DNA of 64,000 nucleotides from Anticarsia gemmatalis (lineage: Eukaryota; Arthropoda; Insecta; Lepidoptera; Erebidae), in assembly GCF_050436995.1 (NCBI RefSeq), contig NC_134762.1, positions 10,376,167 to 10,440,166 on the forward strand, read 5' to 3'. The position numbers and the translations under genes are program-made. Of this stretch, positions 1-11,934 are shown piece by piece. Below the pieces are notes generated by a model. It searched no databases. It had not been told where the DNA came from and saw only the letters and a list, made by a program, of their open reading frames with translations. The stretch's first letter is position 1. Each line of letters starts with the position of its first letter.

Positions 1-595
1 TACAAATCCGGATTGTTTGAATTCGCAATAGGCTGGCGACACACTTCAGTTATGTTTATGCAAATACATTGGCAGTAGCAGGTGCTTCGTCGTACTCGTG
101 TATAAGCGACCTAAGGAATCTGCATAAGTTGCTCTCGGAAATCGCATTATGATGTTGAATAGTGTTTTAGTTGTTACATTAATTTAACACAAGTTTCGTG
201 TTTCGATGAATATTTAGTGGTAATAGTTTAGACTGGAATTTGAGATGCGATTTTCAAGTTACGTTCATGGTGGAATAGGTATGTTTGTTAGATCGAAAAT
301 ATTTCTGAATTACGTGAGATTTCTACTGGAGGAAATAGAAAATGTCATAGTAATTCATAAAATACAATTAACATAATTTGTTGAAAAGACTCACACGTAC
401 AGAACATAAATGATGAATGATTGGTATAGGAAGAAACTTAAAGCATGCAGTCAACTGCAAAAATCCGTGCATGATTATAATTACAAAGATTTAAAGCAAA
501 CTCTATCAAATAATCTTGTTATTTTAATTGTAAAACAAAATATGACACTTCCTTAAAAATGAAAGCTCTTTGATGAATTGTAACAATAAAAAAAA
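1..595. other. AT-rich noncoding DNA, nothing recognised
   Basis: No exon-like ORF, repeat family or structured RNA was recognised on either strand. Confidence 0.6.
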
Positions 596-661
596 AACGT
601 TTTGTAACAATAAAAAAAAAATACTTTACTAATTTTTTTTTTTTTATTGTTACAAAACGTT
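596..661. repeat. Perfect inverted repeat with A/T-tract arms
   Basis: The arms 596-621 and 636-661 (AACGTTTTGTAACAATAAAA...) are exact reverse complements, 26 bp each, around a 14-bp loop. The left arm sequence is itself partly duplicated just upstream (578-597). This could be a foldback remnant or a templated-repair palindrome. Confidence 0.8.
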
Positions 662-690
662 GTTTTAGAACAGTGTAGAGTTGTCTAATA

Positions 691-907
691 TTAGGTCGGG
701 GAAAAAGTCTTTTCGCATTATATGTAGTATGTATGAACTTGTTATAAAATCTCTTTGGCTTAAGAATCACAAATGAGTACACGGTTCATTAGGTTTCTTT
801 CAGTGAGCTCGTGAGGTACCCAAATATCGAGCTTTTTTGTGTAGAGAAAAGATTTTATTACAAGTTCATACATACTATAATGCGAAAAATCTTTTTCCCC
901 GACCTAA
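691..907. mobile_element. Mariner-type MITE, 217 bp
   Basis: The terminal inverted repeats are about 45-50 bp, starting TTAGGTCGGGGAAAAAGTCT and ending in the inverse CCCCGACCTAA. They are flanked by TA target duplications (689-690, 908-909). TA targets and a TTAGGTC terminus are typical of mariner elements. The interior is too short for a transposase, so this is a nonautonomous deletion derivative. Confidence 0.9.
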
Positions 908-1215
908 TATTTACTAACCAGGTAATTTCTTTGTCCTTAAACTAAAACTAGGTAAATGCCTCATAATTTACCACGTTAGTTTGTCCCCGAAGTAATCCGG
1001 CCATAACTCATAAAGCTGACCCATAAAATACATATTTAAATTATAATTTACCTTTACTTAATTCTTCCTAATTAATGTTAGTGTTTGACCTTGGGAAAGT
1101 GCCTTCGTGCTTTGGAGGGTACGTCAAAAATTGGTTAAGGACAATTGAGACAATAGTAGTTTTGTTAGATGATGTGACTGATGTAGTGTGAATGATTACA
1201 TTAATCTTCATTAAA
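908..1215. other. AT-rich DNA with a family C fragment (about 1084-1130)
   Basis: GCCTTCGTGCTTTGGAGGGTACGTCAAAAA is a fragment of the family C repeat, seen longer at 23643-23900. Nothing else was recognised. Confidence 0.5.
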
Positions 1216-1432
1216 TCTATACTAATATTATAAAGCTGAAGAGTTTGTTTGATTGTTTGTTTGTTTGTTTGAACGCGCTAGTTTCAGGAACTACTGGTCC
1301 GATTTGAAAAAGTCTTTCACTCTTAGATAGTCCATTTATCGAAGAAGGCTGTAGGCTATATATCATCACGCTATGACCAATAGGAGCAGAGTACCAGTAA
1401 AAAAAAGAGTTGAAGTTGCGCGGGTCAGCTAG
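1216..1432 (+). mobile_element. Helitron A, nonautonomous
   Basis: It starts TCTATACTAATATTATAAAG after a host A and ends GCGCGGGTCAGCTAG before a host T. The first 100 bases match the other Helitron A copies. It carries no coding sequence. Confidence 0.85.
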
Positions 1433-3835
1433 TATTATGATAAGAGGCTTGCAATTTAAAAGTTTTAAATACTGTAGATAATACTATTGTGGTGTTATTT
1501 AACATCACACAACACACGGAGTGGAGCATCATACACACACATATCCAATGTGTGTGATTAGAGCATACATACCCAATTGCAAGTTTTGCATTGCACAGTA
1601 CAGATACCTATATGAATAAATACAATATAATTATTATGACTTTGTAGTTACTAAGTGGTGCTGTTGAGTCTCTGCTCACCCCTTTGAGACGAGGTTTAAA
1701 ATTGTGTTTGTAAATAAAGTTCAAAAGTTGCTAAAAGTACTTAATATTTTTGTTTTAATATTAATGTTAAGTGTTCACTTGTGGGCACTTTGTGTGAAGT
1801 TTGTAGTTCATTTTAATATTAGTGAGTATATAATAATAATCTTTTTAATAAATAAAAGAAGAATTTTAAAATGAGTAACGACTAAATGAATTTAAATAAG
1901 TTAAAGTAATTGACGGGGTCCGAAGCTGCTCCGCCGACGCGTTAGGAGACAGTACGTTCCATCCCCAGACGGAACAAACATTTTATTGTACCCAAATATG
2001 TTGGGTCAGTTATTTGTATATTTGTAAACGTCCTTATATCATGAAAATAATTCTAAGCACGATCTTATTTAGAAAAAAATACGGAAAAATATTTACACAT
2101 TATTCATTACATTATACATTGTGAAAACCATAGAAATAAAAAAGCTCACCTATATTTTCATTCCATACTTTCAAAACGAATTCCTTACCACATTTACCTA
2201 ATATTATTTCATCCAGAATAAGGTCCGATACCGTGTATATTTAGGTAAAAAATACGAATTTCCTTCATGTAGGGTAGAATATAAAAACTAACCAATATTA
2301 CTGGCGAACGTGATAGGCAGCCACTCGGTACTGTGTTACACTTCCTTGCAAAATAAGATACCTAGCAATAAAAAAATATTTTATCAATATCATAAGGTAA
2401 AGATCAAATCATAATACAATCTACGCATATTATTATAAATGTCTCGTCTGTTATACTTTTACGGTTAAACTGCTGAACTACATAAGATGAAAAATAACAG
2501 TCGAAAACCAGGGCTGATAAAGGCTACTGATCTTTTAAAAAAGTGTTGAAATAATGCACGCGAGCAAAGCCGTGTAGATCAGATTACCTATAATGAGGAT
2601 ATGGTTATGGGATATATACTGGGTCATAAATTGCATTATAATTAAAGTTTTCAAAGCCAATTTATTTAGATATTGTTGTATCTTAAATAACGTGCCTTTT
2701 CTAAACTCTAATCTACGGTAAGCGGGTAACTTATTTTCATCACGTAAGACCCATCAAAAACATCCTAAATTAATATTTTTACAGTCTCTAATAATAATAC
2801 CAAAAGATTAAGGGTCCAAGATACTGGTCAAGTAAGGGTTCAAAGACATCACACCTAATTATCTCACGTCTTTGAAGGAGATTAGGTCAATGCCCCTAAT
2901 GGTATAATTAAATGGACAGAGAGGTGGCAACAGTCACCTTGCAAAAGATAATTTTATGCCTCTAATTACTTTTAACCGTTAGAGGAAAATTTTCGATAAA
3001 TTTTATTTAAATTAGTATTAAAATATGATATTTAAACGTTTGAAGGCTTAAAGAAAGTAATTATTATAAATATTTAGTTGCTGTTATCTTTGAATGGTGC
3101 ACTATCAAAATGTATTTAGGGTATCACGGTTTTTCTCAATCATAGCAAAATTATTTTAGGGTAGGGTTTCAGTTTTAATAAAGATGTGCTATGCGTAGTC
3201 ACAAGTTTTATGTACAAAGTTATACATACTCACAGCTTTTACCTACGTCATTATAAGCCCAGATGACAAGCGCAAAAGATAACCCCCTATTTCAACCAAC
3301 GAGCTATCCCTGTGCAAGATTTCAAAAACATCAATTCAACCTTTTGACTATGAAATACGCTTTAATATACGCTGTGAAAAACTGTTGTACTGATTGTGTA
3401 CTGACTTTCCCATTTCTTATATATTTGCACTCTGCCCTTAGATGTTTCATTTTTCTAAATTACATCTAAAAATATCACGTACACTATTTTCAGTAGCTTC
3501 ATTATAACTCGAACATTTTCTTTTACTAAATTTTCTTTTTATTTATTTCGATTTAAAATAAATATCAAAAAGTGAATTTTGGATTGCCTTCATTTTGTAG
3601 AAATGTTCAACGATTCTTTTAATATTGTAACTTAATGTAATAGAAAAGATACTTGATGTTGTAAATATTAAGATTAATAAAATAATTTAAAGAAGTAAGC
3701 TTTGAAATTAATTTAGTAATAGAGATTTTATCACCCGTTTAATTTAGAATTATTACTTTGCTGAATAAGTGTGGATTAAAATATATGGGTTAATTTTAAA
3801 AGTGTTTTGTTTTTGCTGCATAAGACTTCTTTTAA
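1433..3835. other. AT-rich noncoding DNA, nothing recognised
   Basis: There are only short chance ORFs; the one at 3263-3469 has no splice context or family resemblance. No repeat family was recognised. Confidence 0.5.
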
Positions 3836-3925
3836 CTTAAGAATTCTCGGCGCAGTGGTTAAGTTGATTGCAATGCTACAACCACTGTGTTGGAAAGGTT
3901 CGATTACACGAATCTAATGATTTGA
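3836..3925 (+). repeat. Degenerate tRNA-like SINE head
   Basis: TCGGCGCAGTGGTTAAG (box A-like) and GGTTCGATTAC (box B-like) occur at tRNA spacing, directly before a second SINE head. Confidence 0.6.
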
Positions 3926-3945
3926 CGATTCACCAATAGTTATGA

Positions 3946-4195
3946 CTGCCTCCGTGGCGCAGTAGTTAAGGCCGCCAAGCCACTACCTGCCAATGCGTAG
4001 GGTGGTCGTGGGGTCGATTTGCAAACGAAACAAGTGTTTGTGCGATCCACAAATAGTTGTTTTGCTTCTAGTTGCACTCTATATGAGTTGTTTGTTTCTT
4101 CTGTGTGCGGGAATTAAGTTAAAAAGAAGAAGTTCTTTCAGTTATGGATGCATACATAGTCCGTTGATTGTATGTTGTAAAAGTTAATTAGTTTT
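3946..4195 (+). repeat. SINE B
   Basis: It starts GACTGCCTCCGTGGCGCAGT. The box B is diverged (GGGTCGATTTGC), and the body contains GTGCGATCCACAAATAG and GTGCGGGAATTA. The chance ORF at 3993-4187 lies inside it. Confidence 0.8.
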
Positions 4196-6196
4196 AGCCA
4201 ATATTCTTCCTACGTGTGTCCTGATTGTTCAACATTTTTGTCCGACAGTGTACAGCTCTCGATCCATTCGGCTTAGCATCGCGCAATTTTCATAAAGGCC
4301 ATCGTAAGGAGTCCTCATCTCAAATTAAGTGTGGCCTCACACCTGTACCTCGGTACTACTCGTTTTAACAAATTCCTGTTAAAATGCCTACTTTGTATGA
4401 TCGTTATGTGTTTTTTTGTCGGTTTTAAGGCTATTGAAGCTTAGATTTGGATTTTTTAGCCGACGAAGGTGTTTTTTTTGCCCGCCTTTCATTGATTTTT
4501 CTGGTTCCAATCCATAACTTACATTGTTCTAGTGAGTATTGTAATGCTCATATTTCATTTTCATAGTTCTAGTTCAGTCACAGGTTTATTTTTTTAGTAG
4601 GATGTTTCTATAACAACAGTTTGAAATAAATTACTGTGGTAAAGTGCCATCTTATGTATTTCAAATGCTGTTTATTTAGGGTTAATCGTTCAAAGAACTG
4701 AGAATAATATGTTTCTATGCTACAAAACACCATAAATTCATGTTATATTTCGCAACCATTCAAAACCAGTCACACAGCCTTCCTTATCCCGCAACAGTCA
4801 AGCGTGAACGACATATACAGGAAACGGAAATCCAAATCGATACCCCACAAATCCTCTACGATTTCCTAAACCCATTGTTCAGTAGACAAACATACATACA
4901 TATATACAGTCACGAGCTTATATGCTTTACAAATTCAAATGCATAAACACGCAAAATAATCTTTTGACGAATCTACAAAAAAATATATATATTGTTTGTG
5001 ACGAAAAATATCAAAGTAGCTGTTGTCTAAGATTGTACGTTTTTTGAAATAACGTGATCTAATATTTTACCTCAGCTGGCTTGACATTTTGCAGCCACAT
5101 ACATCTGTATGCTGCTAAACTGCTAAGTGACGATCTCTCTTAAAAAATCTATATAATATGCAACAGACAAAGAATTTAACTATTTACATTATTTCAATAA
5201 GTGGTCAATGTAAAGTCAATGCATAAAAAACTAATTACCGTAATTTGACAGCAAAAAATCCGGAAATACCTAAATGTATTCCTATTCATATTTTTACCCA
5301 TGTCTGTACATACATTTGAATAATCGAATGCCAAGTTAACTGAAACAAAATATTTTTTTCAGCAAATTATATTTGAGTCCCCCTTGTATCTGTGTGCCTT
5401 TATGATTTACCTGATCGTAGATTTTTTATACCGTAACCGAGCGCCCGAATCGTATAGAAAATTAAATTTGCATACTGCGCTTAGGGTGAGTTCTGATGTG
5501 ACACATTTTTTGTGAGTTCACATGATAAAAATAATACTATGGAGAAAATCCTGCGTATAGTATGTTTAAAGAAATCATCACTGTTTATCAGTCAGCTTGC
5601 GACCATGGAAAGTGTTACCTGTACCGAAAGGGCAGGCAACCGAAAGTAAAATGCATTCTTTCTTATGATTTAAAAGTGAAAAAGGATAAGAATAATGATA
5701 ACCTATTTTTCTTAAATATTTGCCTTCTCTGCAAAGGCGTGCTGCTTTATTCAGATAAAGTTATTTAATTGTGTATTGTACTGCTCTAAGAATAGGTCTT
5801 ATTTTTCATTAGCGTTTTCAAATACAAAACATCAGAGCCAAAATAATAATAATAGTAATTGGTCAATGTGTGTCAAGATAATCTTTCCATATTTTCTAAC
5901 GCAATAACACAATGCTGTACCCGCCTTTACCAAACGAATTTTCGAGTCCAATTCACATAAGAATAAATCAGGGAATATTCGTAGCGGTACACGACTTGGC
6001 ACGGGAGAGCCATGCCGTGGCTTACGTTGGCTTACCGTAGCACTTTCTGTTTTGCACCCCTTTTATTAAGTATCACGTTGTTTCGTCAAAGTTCGTGGAA
6101 ACTGTTTGTATTGTTGAATCAAAGCAATGGAAAACAATAACGTCGTTATGTTACATTCCTGGAATTTTTAATGGAAAAATATTTTATCATATCGCA
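4196..6196. other. Noncoding DNA, nothing firmly recognised
   Basis: The ORFs at 4740-4946 and 5562-5768 lack splice context and family resemblance. A GC-richer patch at 5990-6040 holds short GCCGTGGCTTACG-type repeats. Confidence 0.45.
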
Positions 6197-6672
6197 GGAC
6201 CCGACTGCCTCTGTGAACGGTCGTTTATCCGGCTCCTGACCACGAAGTTCGATTCCCGGATTGGACAAAGTGCTATTGGCCTTTTTATAATTTACATTAA
6301 GTCATCTATACTAATATTATAAAGCTGAAGAGTTTGTTTGTTTGAATGCGCTAATCTCAGAAACTACTGGTTCGATTTGAAAAAATATTTCAGTGTTAGA
6401 TAGCCCATTTATCGAGGAAGGCTATAGGCTTTATATCATCACGCTACGACCAATAGGAGCAGAGTACCAGTGAAAAATGTTACAAAAACGGGGAAGATTT
6501 ATGACACGTTGCGCGGGTCAGCTAGTTCTCAATACTAGTCCGGAGTTTGTACCGTGTCCGGTACATGGTTATAGGCTCGCCCTCATTACATGAGACTCAC
6601 ATTGTAAATGATGAAACGAGGGTGTATTTCATACACCTCTGCCTACACTTTCAGGTATAACAGGCGTGATAT
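6197..6672 (+). repeat. SINE D, interrupted by a Helitron A
   Basis: The head carries a box B-like AGTTCGATTCCCGGATTGGA (6247-6266), and the tail ends CTGCCTACACTTTCAGGTAT...GTGATAT. The Helitron at 6305-6525 splits it. The uninterrupted order is seen at 16375-16761. Confidence 0.75.
6305..6525 (+). mobile_element. Helitron A inside SINE D
   Basis: It runs from TCTATACTAATATTATAAAG to GCGCGGGTCAGCTAG, between host A 6304 and host T 6526. SINE D sequence resumes on both sides. Confidence 0.85.
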
Positions 6673-7411
6673 TATACTTTGTACAAATAAAGGTAAACGT
6701 ACATAAACCGTGTCTTATAAACACGTTAAAATGCGTTCGAATAAATAACAGAGTGAAACGTTTAATTCAAGTTACGAGTGTGGGTGTTCATGCACGTAAT
6801 GTAATTAATGTGCATTACACGTAGAATGCATGTGTCTTGTGTGAATATCAAGTGTTATTGTTGCTCTAAGCCGTAGCTTAGGTGCTGAATTGTTATTTAA
6901 ATTTGAATAAAACAAATTGTTGTATTTGGAATAAGTCGTTCGTATATAGTACTTGTCTGATTTTTCAGCTTCGTAAATAAAATACTGGTACAAATATCGT
7001 TTATTTATCTGCGGCAAATTCATAGCAACAAAAATTATATTGAATAAATAATATTTTTTTTTGGAGTAATGAAAGATTTGTAAGATAGTATTCTTAAAAT
7101 AGGAAAAGGAGAGAAGGAAAATTTCGTAACAAAAGATCTTCCCAGAAAGTCTTCCATTCCCTTTAAAATCGCAATTTCTAGAAGATTGTTAATCTCTATT
7201 AAGAACTGAGCTAAAGTAAAACGCTTTATGAAAACAGTTTCAAAGTTACTATGAACCGTAAGAAATTGAAAAACTCTAACACTATCCTCAGTATGAACTG
7301 GCTTCTTCTAACATAATATTATTAAAAAACGACCACGCTTACACGACTTAAGAACTTGTACACACTTAGCGTCCTGTTGGTTTGTGAACGTGTATAGAAC
7401 ATTATACGATA
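6673..7411. other. Noncoding DNA, nothing recognised
   Basis: AT-rich, with only chance ORFs. Confidence 0.5.
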
Positions 7412-7724
7412 CTAGCGGACCCGATAGACGTTGTCTTGTCTACACGTCTTTAATTTGAAAATTTTACGGTTTTTTTTGTATTTAAAAATATTTGACACTG
7501 CGATGGTAACGCCGTCTGTCGGATCCAATGTAAAACATTCCAAAATCAACAACTAATAATAAATTAAAAATTAATTAAAAAAACATCGACACATTGTTAA
7601 CAAAATTGTGAATCCAAACTATTCTCAGATCCCCTTGAACACTCACAAATAATTTCATCAATATCGGTCCAGTCGTTTAAGAGAAGTTCAGTGACATACA
7701 CACTTACAGAAGAATTATATATAT

Positions 7725-8052
7725 TTTTAGGATAACCAGAAGTGGAAGCAAATAAAAGAAAATACTTATCACATAGAACAGTTTTACTATAAATCACAAT
7801 CTTTAGCAAATTAACAAGCTCTTTACACGTACAAACTGAATCACTTCAAAAATCAATTACAGACAAATAAATAATGAGAAAAATACAGCGTGACCATTCA
7901 AACGGGCAGAGGTACCCCTTAGCTAATGAATCCTATGGAAAAGAGAGCTCAGAATGAGCTCGCAGCCCTTTTATGGACTCGGTCACGTGACCAACGTCAC
8001 ATTTCTTTTACTTCCTCTAATACATATGGCATTTCTTTTTCTTCCTCTAACA
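7725..8052 (-). repeat. Terminal direct repeat, left copy (3' LTR in minus orientation)
   Basis: The sequence is identical to 12571-12898. In minus orientation it holds CCATAAAAGG, a TATA-like box, about 70-80 bases in from the TG end. The matching short ORFs in both copies are a by-product of the duplication. Confidence 0.8.
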
Positions 8053-8088
8053 CGGCCTCTCCTGACAGGAGGACGTTCTCGGACTCCT

Positions 8089-8184
8089 CTTAGATTCCGC
8101 AGGGGCACCGCAGGGGCTCCGCAGGGGATCCGCAGGGGCACCGCAGGGGCACCGCAGGGGCACCGCAGGGGCTCCGCAGCTACG
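8089..8184. repeat. GC-rich minisatellite, 12-bp unit
   Basis: About seven units of the type GCAGGGGCACCG / GCAGGGGCTCCG lie inside the LTR-type element. Both strands stay open because 12 is a multiple of three, which produces spurious ORFs. Confidence 0.9.
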
Positions 8185-8337
8185 GAGGTGCTAGGCATAG
8201 GCCTAGTCAATCTCTCGTACGTGGCAGCTAGCCCAGACGTTGATTTCAGGTCACCTTGACATCATCTGAGAACATAACACCAGTTGTAAAACAATGAAGA
8301 CAAAATCTATTTTGTTTTAGACATATAGTTATACACA

Positions 8338-8575
8338 ATAAAGTCGTACACAAAGTCGTACACAAAGTCGTACACAAAGTCGTACACAAAGCCGTACACA
8401 AAGTCAAACACAAAGCCACACACAAAGCCACACAAAGCCACACAAAGCCACACAAAGCCAAACACAAAGCCAAACACAAAGTCATATACAAAGTCATATA
8501 CAAAGTCATATACAAGGTCATAAAGTCATACATAATAAAGTCAATAAAGTCACACACAATAAAGTCTATAAAGTC
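8338..8575. repeat. AAAGTCGTACAC-type minisatellite
   Basis: Units of about 10-12 bp (AAAGTCGTACAC, AAAGCCACAC, AAAGTCATATAC, AATAAAGTC) occur in blocks of variants. The 113-residue minus-strand ORF here is an artefact of the repeat. Confidence 0.9.
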
Positions 8576-8588
8576 AAAACAAACCACA

Positions 8589-9750
8589 GAGAGGAAGCAC
8601 TGCGTTCGCTATCTCCGGTGTGAGAAATAGAGGCCACTCGCATATTTCTCACCACCACCAACTACTGGGTACCACCTCAGGTCATCACACCGAGGGAAGA
8701 TATAGACAGAGGCACGTTCGCTTCACACAACAACAGCAGACGTAGACAGCAGCCAAACGCCAACATGTCATCCGGGAAACCGCTTCGGCCAGCCACTCGC
8801 AACCAGCAATGCGAGGAAAGCACTTCTCATCAGGTCATCTAGAACGCCGCATCAGCCATCCACTCGCAACCACCATTGCGAGACAAACACGTTGTCACTC
8901 CAGTCATCACGAGGCGAGCCAGTTGCGCTCACAGGTCGGTAAACGATCTGTAGGTCAAACAAACCTTGGCGCGGTCATTCTATAGATGATGAAATCCTAC
9001 TCGTAGCACAGTAGGTATCAAACTAAGCTGTAGCCATAATTATTTACCATCATTACCAGAATACCTCATACCTTACCATACCTTACATTACCTCCGTTAC
9101 CAGAAAATAATACACAAGCAGGAAAATAGCATTGACTCTTTACCAGATAAAACATGACTTATCATCTGTGGTGTTGACCAAAAAGTATAGCGTCGATCAG
9201 TCGCTCAATCAGGCTAACATCGTGTACAGTGACGACACTCACACAACTTCCGAACGAAGACAAAGCCGCATAACCGCAATTAGCCACTCCACCTCGGTTT
9301 GCACTGACCGCCTGAGCCACACAGGCAGCACGGTCCAGAAGGACCGCAGGGGGCGCACGGCCCACACGGTGCCGCAAGGACAGCCGCCACACGGACACCC
9401 ATCTTTCTTACGCTGGACTGCCATGGTACGTGGTTCTCTGGATCACTCACAGCCGACGACCACGGACGGCAACGCACACAGACAGGGCTCTTTCAACGGT
9501 ACGCGTTGGTCTGTGTAAATCTCCATTCCAAAATGAAAGTACATATCGTCGCAGCAACTGCGGCTGTAATAACGATTAACATTAATTAACAATTACTAAA
9601 TTATTATGCGTTCCAACAAAAGTAAAACGAAACCTTGTTTGATCACAGTAGATAACATTCTCTGTTCTGTGATCCTTCCAGTGGGATCATGGAGAAGGAT
9701 TCGGAAAATCTTATCATAATATGAGACACACTCGGATCCCGTCGCACCAC
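8589..9750. other. Interior of the LTR-type element, no recognisable gene
   Basis: It has a locally duplicated motif (CCACTCGCAACCA at about 8795 and 8860) and a family C fragment (8925-8985: TTGCGCTCACAGGTCGGTAAACGATC). The 128-residue ORF at 9132-9518 has no family resemblance. Confidence 0.45.
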
Positions 9751-9867
9751 ACCTTTGAAGTTACTGCCTCGCGACGGATACCGGCGCACAGCCACAGACG
9801 ATCTGCGCTACCACAGACAAGACCCTTCCCATGTCCGTGATGGATATGAACGCGATGGACTAGTTAT

Positions 9868-9948
9868 CCTACTGGGGGTTGAACTCACAATCTCTCGTCA
9901 CAATGATAGCGGCGTGGCGACCATAGCCACTGCGCCACAGAGAGTTAA
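9868..9948 (-). repeat. SINE fragment, tRNA-like head
   Basis: The minus strand carries an inverted box B (GGTTGAACTCACAATC) and an inverted box A-like CCACTGCGCCACAGAG, which fits a SINE B-type head. Confidence 0.6.
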
Positions 9949-9972
9949 AACTGCTACTATACACATACAGCT

Positions 9973-10786
9973 GTTGACACTCTCTTATTTGCTAATGATG
10001 CAGCGTTTGTCTCTTCCACACCAGAAGAACTACAGAACATTGTGGACAAATTTTCAAATGCATGCCAAATTTTCTCTATGTCTATCAACGCAAAAAAAAG
10101 ACTGTCGTGATGGCACAAGGCGATACCACAAAATCTACCATCTATTTAAACGGCACACCTCTAGAGGTTGTGGATACATTCTGTTACCTAAGTTCCGTAA
10201 TATCAGGCAATGTCCCTCTCGATGATGAGATTAACATCCCTATAGGCAAGGCTTCTACGATGTTTGAAAGGCTAAACTACAAGAGTATGAAGCAACAAAC
10301 ATCTGTCAAATCGCACGAAAATGCTTGTTTACCAAGCTTGCGTCTTAGGCATACTCTTGTACGGAGCTGAGACGTGGACATCATATGCTAAGCAAGAACG
10401 AAAGCTCAATAACTTTCACATGCGCTGTCTTCGCAAAATCTTGGGCATTAAATGGGAGGATAAGGTTACAAACGGCAAGGTACTTGCTATCGCTAAGCTA
10501 CCTAGTGTCATGGCTTTACTAAAACAAAGACACCTTCGTTGGCTAGGACACGTGCATCGGATGGACGTTTCTCGTTTGCCTAGAAAAATATCGCTCGGTG
10601 AAATAGCTACGTTATAAGGACAGCGCCAAGCGCGACATGGCATCATTTGGCATTGATCACTTGACCTGGGAGAGCCAAGCTGAGGAACATAATGCATGGA
10701 AAAGGACACTAGCTGACGGCGTCACTACTCACGACAGCACCTGGCTCAACAAGTTAGCACATAAACGGACACCACGACATTTTTAA
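9973..10786 (+). pseudogene. Broken non-LTR retrotransposon reverse transcriptase, C-terminal half
   Basis: LINE reverse transcriptase sequence runs across three frame changes. The segment 9973-10095 reads VDTLLFANDAAFVSSTPEEL and corresponds to the catalytic FADD box. The second Asp pair is altered to FAND, so the copy is catalytically dead. The frame changes near 10094 (A-run) and carries on to VVDTFCYLSSVISG. It shifts again near 10320 into LLYGAETWT and RHLRWLGHVHRMD (10350-10560), then hits a stop at 10615. A last shift gives KRDMASFG, ending in a stop near 10784. Motif order and wording are those of the RTE/CR1-like group of LINEs common in arthropods. The endonuclease and N-terminal half are missing. 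It lies opposite to the LTR-type element that contains it. Confidence 0.85.
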
Positions 10787-11440
10787 GTCACGAACGAAGA
10801 TGTTTCCTCATTACTAATTTATTCCTCTATCTGACGCCACCTGAATCATCTGCAATAGATTAACACAGGCCAATGATGACACATACTGCCCTATTTTTTC
10901 ACCAAAAACTCAATCCATAGTCAACGTTCATCATGGACCGTGGACAGCTAGCTCAAGTCTTTTGTCAACAAAACCTCATAACGAACCGCGTTGATCTCCA
11001 TTGCACAGGAGGCTCGTCCGCCCCTCGTCCCACGACAGGCCGGGTATGGAGCCCGTCGCGTCATGTGATATTGCTGTAGGGTTCTTTACTTTCGTCGCAG
11101 TAGCTAAGGATCAACATGTCTGCCCACTCATCTCGACGATAATTACGATGTTTACGATCACGTTCAGTAACGTTCAACGACAACGTTCTACCTGCCTGTT
11201 TGAATGATGCATCTCCGGTATAATGACATATTATGAATCGTTACCTAACTCTGATACAAATTTCGAAAACACTGAACTCTGAAACATTCTACCAGTCTGT
11301 TACTATAATTCTGGTGTACCGAATAAAGAAACAGCATTTGTAAAGAGTCGCTTTAACTCATTAGTGTCTTGACCAAGCACAGGGCACAACGAATCATATT
11401 TTTAAAGAACCAGCTATATACAAGTCGGAATCGCGCAAGA
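10787..11440. other. Interior of the LTR-type element after the LINE relic
   Basis: It may hold the LINE 3' UTR. GTACCGAATAAAGAAACAGC near 11318-11337 contains an AATAAA. No other feature was recognised. Confidence 0.35.
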
Positions 11441-11457
11441 AGGGTTCCGTACCACCA

Positions 11458-11580
11458 TCCTGCTAATATTATAGACGCGAAAGTTTGTGAGAATGCATGT
11501 ATGTATGCATGTATGAATGTACGTATGAACGTATGTATGCATGTTTGTTACTCTTTCACGCAAATACTACTGATCTAATT
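11458..11580 (+). repeat. Helitron-like 5' fragment with ATGT microsatellite
   Basis: TCCTGCTAATATTATAGACG after a host A resembles the Helitron B start. It is followed by (ATGT)n variants from 11495 and CTCTTTCACGCAAATACTAC. No 3' end was found. Confidence 0.55.
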
Positions 11581-11599
11581 ACGAGATACTGCCTGGAGA

Positions 11600-11655
11600 C
11601 AAATAGACAGCGCAAGCTTTGCAATAGGGTCCCGTTTTACCCCTTGGGTATAGAA
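11600..11655 (+). repeat. Family G repeat fragment
   Basis: AATAGGGTCCCGTTTTACCC then GGGTATAGAACCCTAAAAAG matches the end of the repeat at 62335-62640. An opposite-strand piece (AGGGTTCCGTACC) lies at 11441-11453. Confidence 0.6.
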
Positions 11656-11934
11656 CCCTAAAAAGCATCTATTACAATCAGAACATATCGATAACCATTT
11701 GATTGAGGTAGAGAACCTAATACATCTGCATGAACTATGTATGTCTAAGAGACATAAGGTTTCTACCAAGAGTGTATTGGTTGTTGTGGAGCACTCGGTA
11801 CCTTTCTATGCGTTTAACAAATAAGACAATGATTTGTGTATTTCTGCACAAATGATCTTAAGCAAGGGAATCAAAAATGATTTCTAACAATCTCTAAAGT
11901 CCATATTCATCGTGGAAGACTAAGAAGACTAAAC

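Noticed and set aside
5562..5768. FLYWCH-like zinc finger suggested by the spacing of Cys and aromatic residues
   Set aside because: Cys/His positions do not fit the domain, and there is no splice context.
7954..8259. 101-residue ORF, and overlapping minus-strand ORFs at 7983-8210 and 8246-8587
   Set aside because: They run through minisatellites whose unit length is a multiple of three, which keeps several frames open. No protein resemblance.
9132..9518. 128-residue ORF in the LTR-type element, with minus-strand overlaps
   Set aside because: Open on both strands in a GC-richer patch, with no gag- or pol-like motif.
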